From positions 1 to 9,719 of the forward strand of contig CAMLNE010000153.1 in the NCBI GenBank assembly GCA_946481265.1: a stretch of DNA of 9,719 nucleotides, in the 5' to 3' direction. The translations under genes and the position numbers were made by a program. The notes beneath the pieces are model-generated. The model saw nothing but the letters and a program-made list of their open reading frames with translations. It ran no database searches and was not told where the DNA came from. Positions 7,064 through 9,719 of this stretch are shown here, piece after piece; within the stretch, counting starts at the first letter, position 1; every line of letters starts with the position of its first letter. The DNA comes from an uncultured Panacagrimonas sp. (lineage in GTDB: Bacteria > Pseudomonadota > Gammaproteobacteria > Nevskiales > Nevskiaceae).

Positions 7064-8164
7064 TCACACCGAACCCAGCGCGGCGTCGTCGAGATCGGCG
7101 TGGAGATGGGTGGCCACGGCACGCAGGGCCTCGGCACGAAAGGCCGCATCGGGAATCTGCCGCAGCGGCTCCATCGCGAAGGCCAGCATCAGCAGCGCGC
7201 GCGCCTCGGCCTGCGGAAGCCCGCGCGAGCGCAGGTAGAACAGCGCATCGAGGTCGAGCTGGCCGAAGGTGGCGCCGTGCGCACACTTGACGTCGTCCGC
7301 ATAGATCTCGAGTTCCGGCTTGGCGTTGATCTCCGCCTTGGGCGAGAGGATCAGGTTCGCGACGCGCTGCTCGGAGTCGGTCTTCTGCGCGTCCGGGTGC
7401 ACCACCACCTTGCCGTTGAAGACGCCCCGCGCGCGATCCTGCGCCAGGCCATGCATGCGCTCGCGGCTGGTGCCGTGCGGCGCGCGGTGGTCGAAGCGCG
7501 TGTGGTTGTCGATGTGGCCCTGGCCGCTGGCGACGAACAGCCCGCGCAGCTGGACCTCGGCACCGGGCCCGTCGAGATCGACCTGCAGATCGTGGCGCGA
7601 CAGCCTGCCGCCGAGATCCACGGTGCTGACATCGAGCTTCGCGTCGCGCGCCAGACGCGCGCGGATGCGGGTCAGGTGCTGTGCGTCCGCGTCCGCGTCC
7701 TGCAGGCGCAGGATCGACAGCTGCGCGCCGTCCTGGAGCTCCACGTCGAGCACGGCGGTCTGGAATGCCGCGTCGGCCTGGGTGTCCAGCCGCAGCCGCG
7801 CGCGTGCGCCGCGACCCAGGCGCAGGCGATGGCGACGATGGCCGCGACCGCCGGCGATCAGCACGTCCGGCACCTCGGTGTTCGCCGGCACCTCGAGCTG
7901 CAGGCCGCCGGTGCAGAACGCCGCGTTGAGCGCATCCACGCCGTCGGCCGTCGCATCCAGGCGGGCCGGGGCATCGCCATCGATATCCGTGATCGAGGGC
8001 GACAACGCGTGCAGCGCGGACAGGTCGGTGTACTTCCAGTCCTCCTCTGCCGTGGTGGGCAGGCCGCGTCCAAGGAAGTGATCCAGCGCCGCGCGCCGCG
8101 CCGCGGCGCGCGCCGCCGCCGGCAGGCGTTCGAAGGCGCTCGCGTAATGCTCGAGTCCGGTCAT
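7064..8164 (-). CDS. sufD: SufD, Fe-S cluster assembly scaffold subunit
   Basis: SufD pairs with SufB and two SufC to form the SufBC2D scaffold, which builds iron-sulfur clusters and helps iron acquisition. The 366-residue protein begins MTGLEHYASAFERLP and has EEDWKYTDLSAL, typical of the SufD N-terminal region. A beta-helical core follows. The C-terminal hallmark LEIYADDVKCAHGATFGQLD leads into FYLRSRGLPQAEA. His296 in KCAHGATFG matches E. coli SufD His360, an important cluster-assembly residue. The protein is shorter than E. coli SufD (423), mostly in the N-terminal half. The ATG at 8164 is one base after the sufC stop (TGAGATG), so coupling is likely. An upstream in-frame extension to 8269 runs over sufC and lacks SufD similarity, so I reject it. 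Confidence 0.96.
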   Translation of the reverse strand: MTGLEHYASAFERLPAAARAAARRAALDHFLGRGLPTTAEEDWKYTDLSALHALSPSITDIDGDAPARLDATADGVDALNAAFCTGGLQLEVPANTEVPDVLIAGGRGHRRHRLRLGRGARARLRLDTQADAAFQTAVLDVELQDGAQLSILRLQDADADAQHLTRIRARLARDAKLDVSTVDLGGRLSRHDLQVDLDGPGAEVQLRGLFVASGQGHIDNHTRFDHRAPHGTSRERMHGLAQDRARGVFNGKVVVHPDAQKTDSEQRVANLILSPKAEINAKPELEIYADDVKCAHGATFGQLDLDALFYLRSRGLPQAEARALLMLAFAMEPLRQIPDAAFRAEALRAVATHLHADLDDAALGSV

Positions 8165-8165
8165 C

Positions 8166-8912
<747 letters not shown>

Positions 8913-8929
8913 GGGATAGGGATCCTGGG

Positions 8930-9719
<790 letters not shown>

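Noticed and set aside
5602..7290. Plus-strand 562-codon open frame opposite sufS
   Set aside because: Antisense to conserved sufS, with biased Arg/Gly/His composition and no domain; a shadow frame.

Overview
This 9.7 kb window is GC-rich, gene-dense bacterial DNA. The protein sequences point to a gammaproteobacterium: SufB, SufC and RecJ track the E. coli proteins closely, and a folC gene followed by a DedD-like SPOR protein is a gammaproteobacterial arrangement. I cannot name the genus from the sequence alone. There are no RNA genes, insertion sequences, CRISPR arrays or phage genes, and no gap longer than about 150 bases.

Left part, plus strand (1-2467): the last 22 codons of folC, a membrane-anchored SPOR-domain protein and recJ. 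Both junctions in this run overlap by 8 bases, so the three genes look like one translationally coupled operon. Middle, minus strand (5617-2486): a 1043-residue membrane sensor with a periplasmic Cache-like region, HAMP, PAS, GGDEF and EAL domains. It converges on recJ with an 18-base gap. Its GGDEF signature reads GGDSF, and several EAL catalytic positions are replaced, so it looks more like a c-di-GMP receptor than an enzyme. Right part, minus strand (9719-5686): the SUF iron-sulfur cluster operon in the order sufB (5' end outside the window), sufC, sufD, sufS.

How the genes work together: SufS takes sulfur from cysteine, and the SufBCD complex, driven by the SufC ATPase, builds the cluster. 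SufE and SufA, the usual sulfur acceptor and cluster carrier, are not in the window. The sensor gene lies directly downstream of sufS on the same strand. The 68-base spacer between them holds a perfect 10-bp inverted repeat three bases before the sensor start codon, a smaller inverted repeat, and a weak promoter-like sequence.

Most of the window is ordinary housekeeping content. The parts worth a second look are the degenerate GGDEF-EAL protein and the palindromic spacer in front of it.
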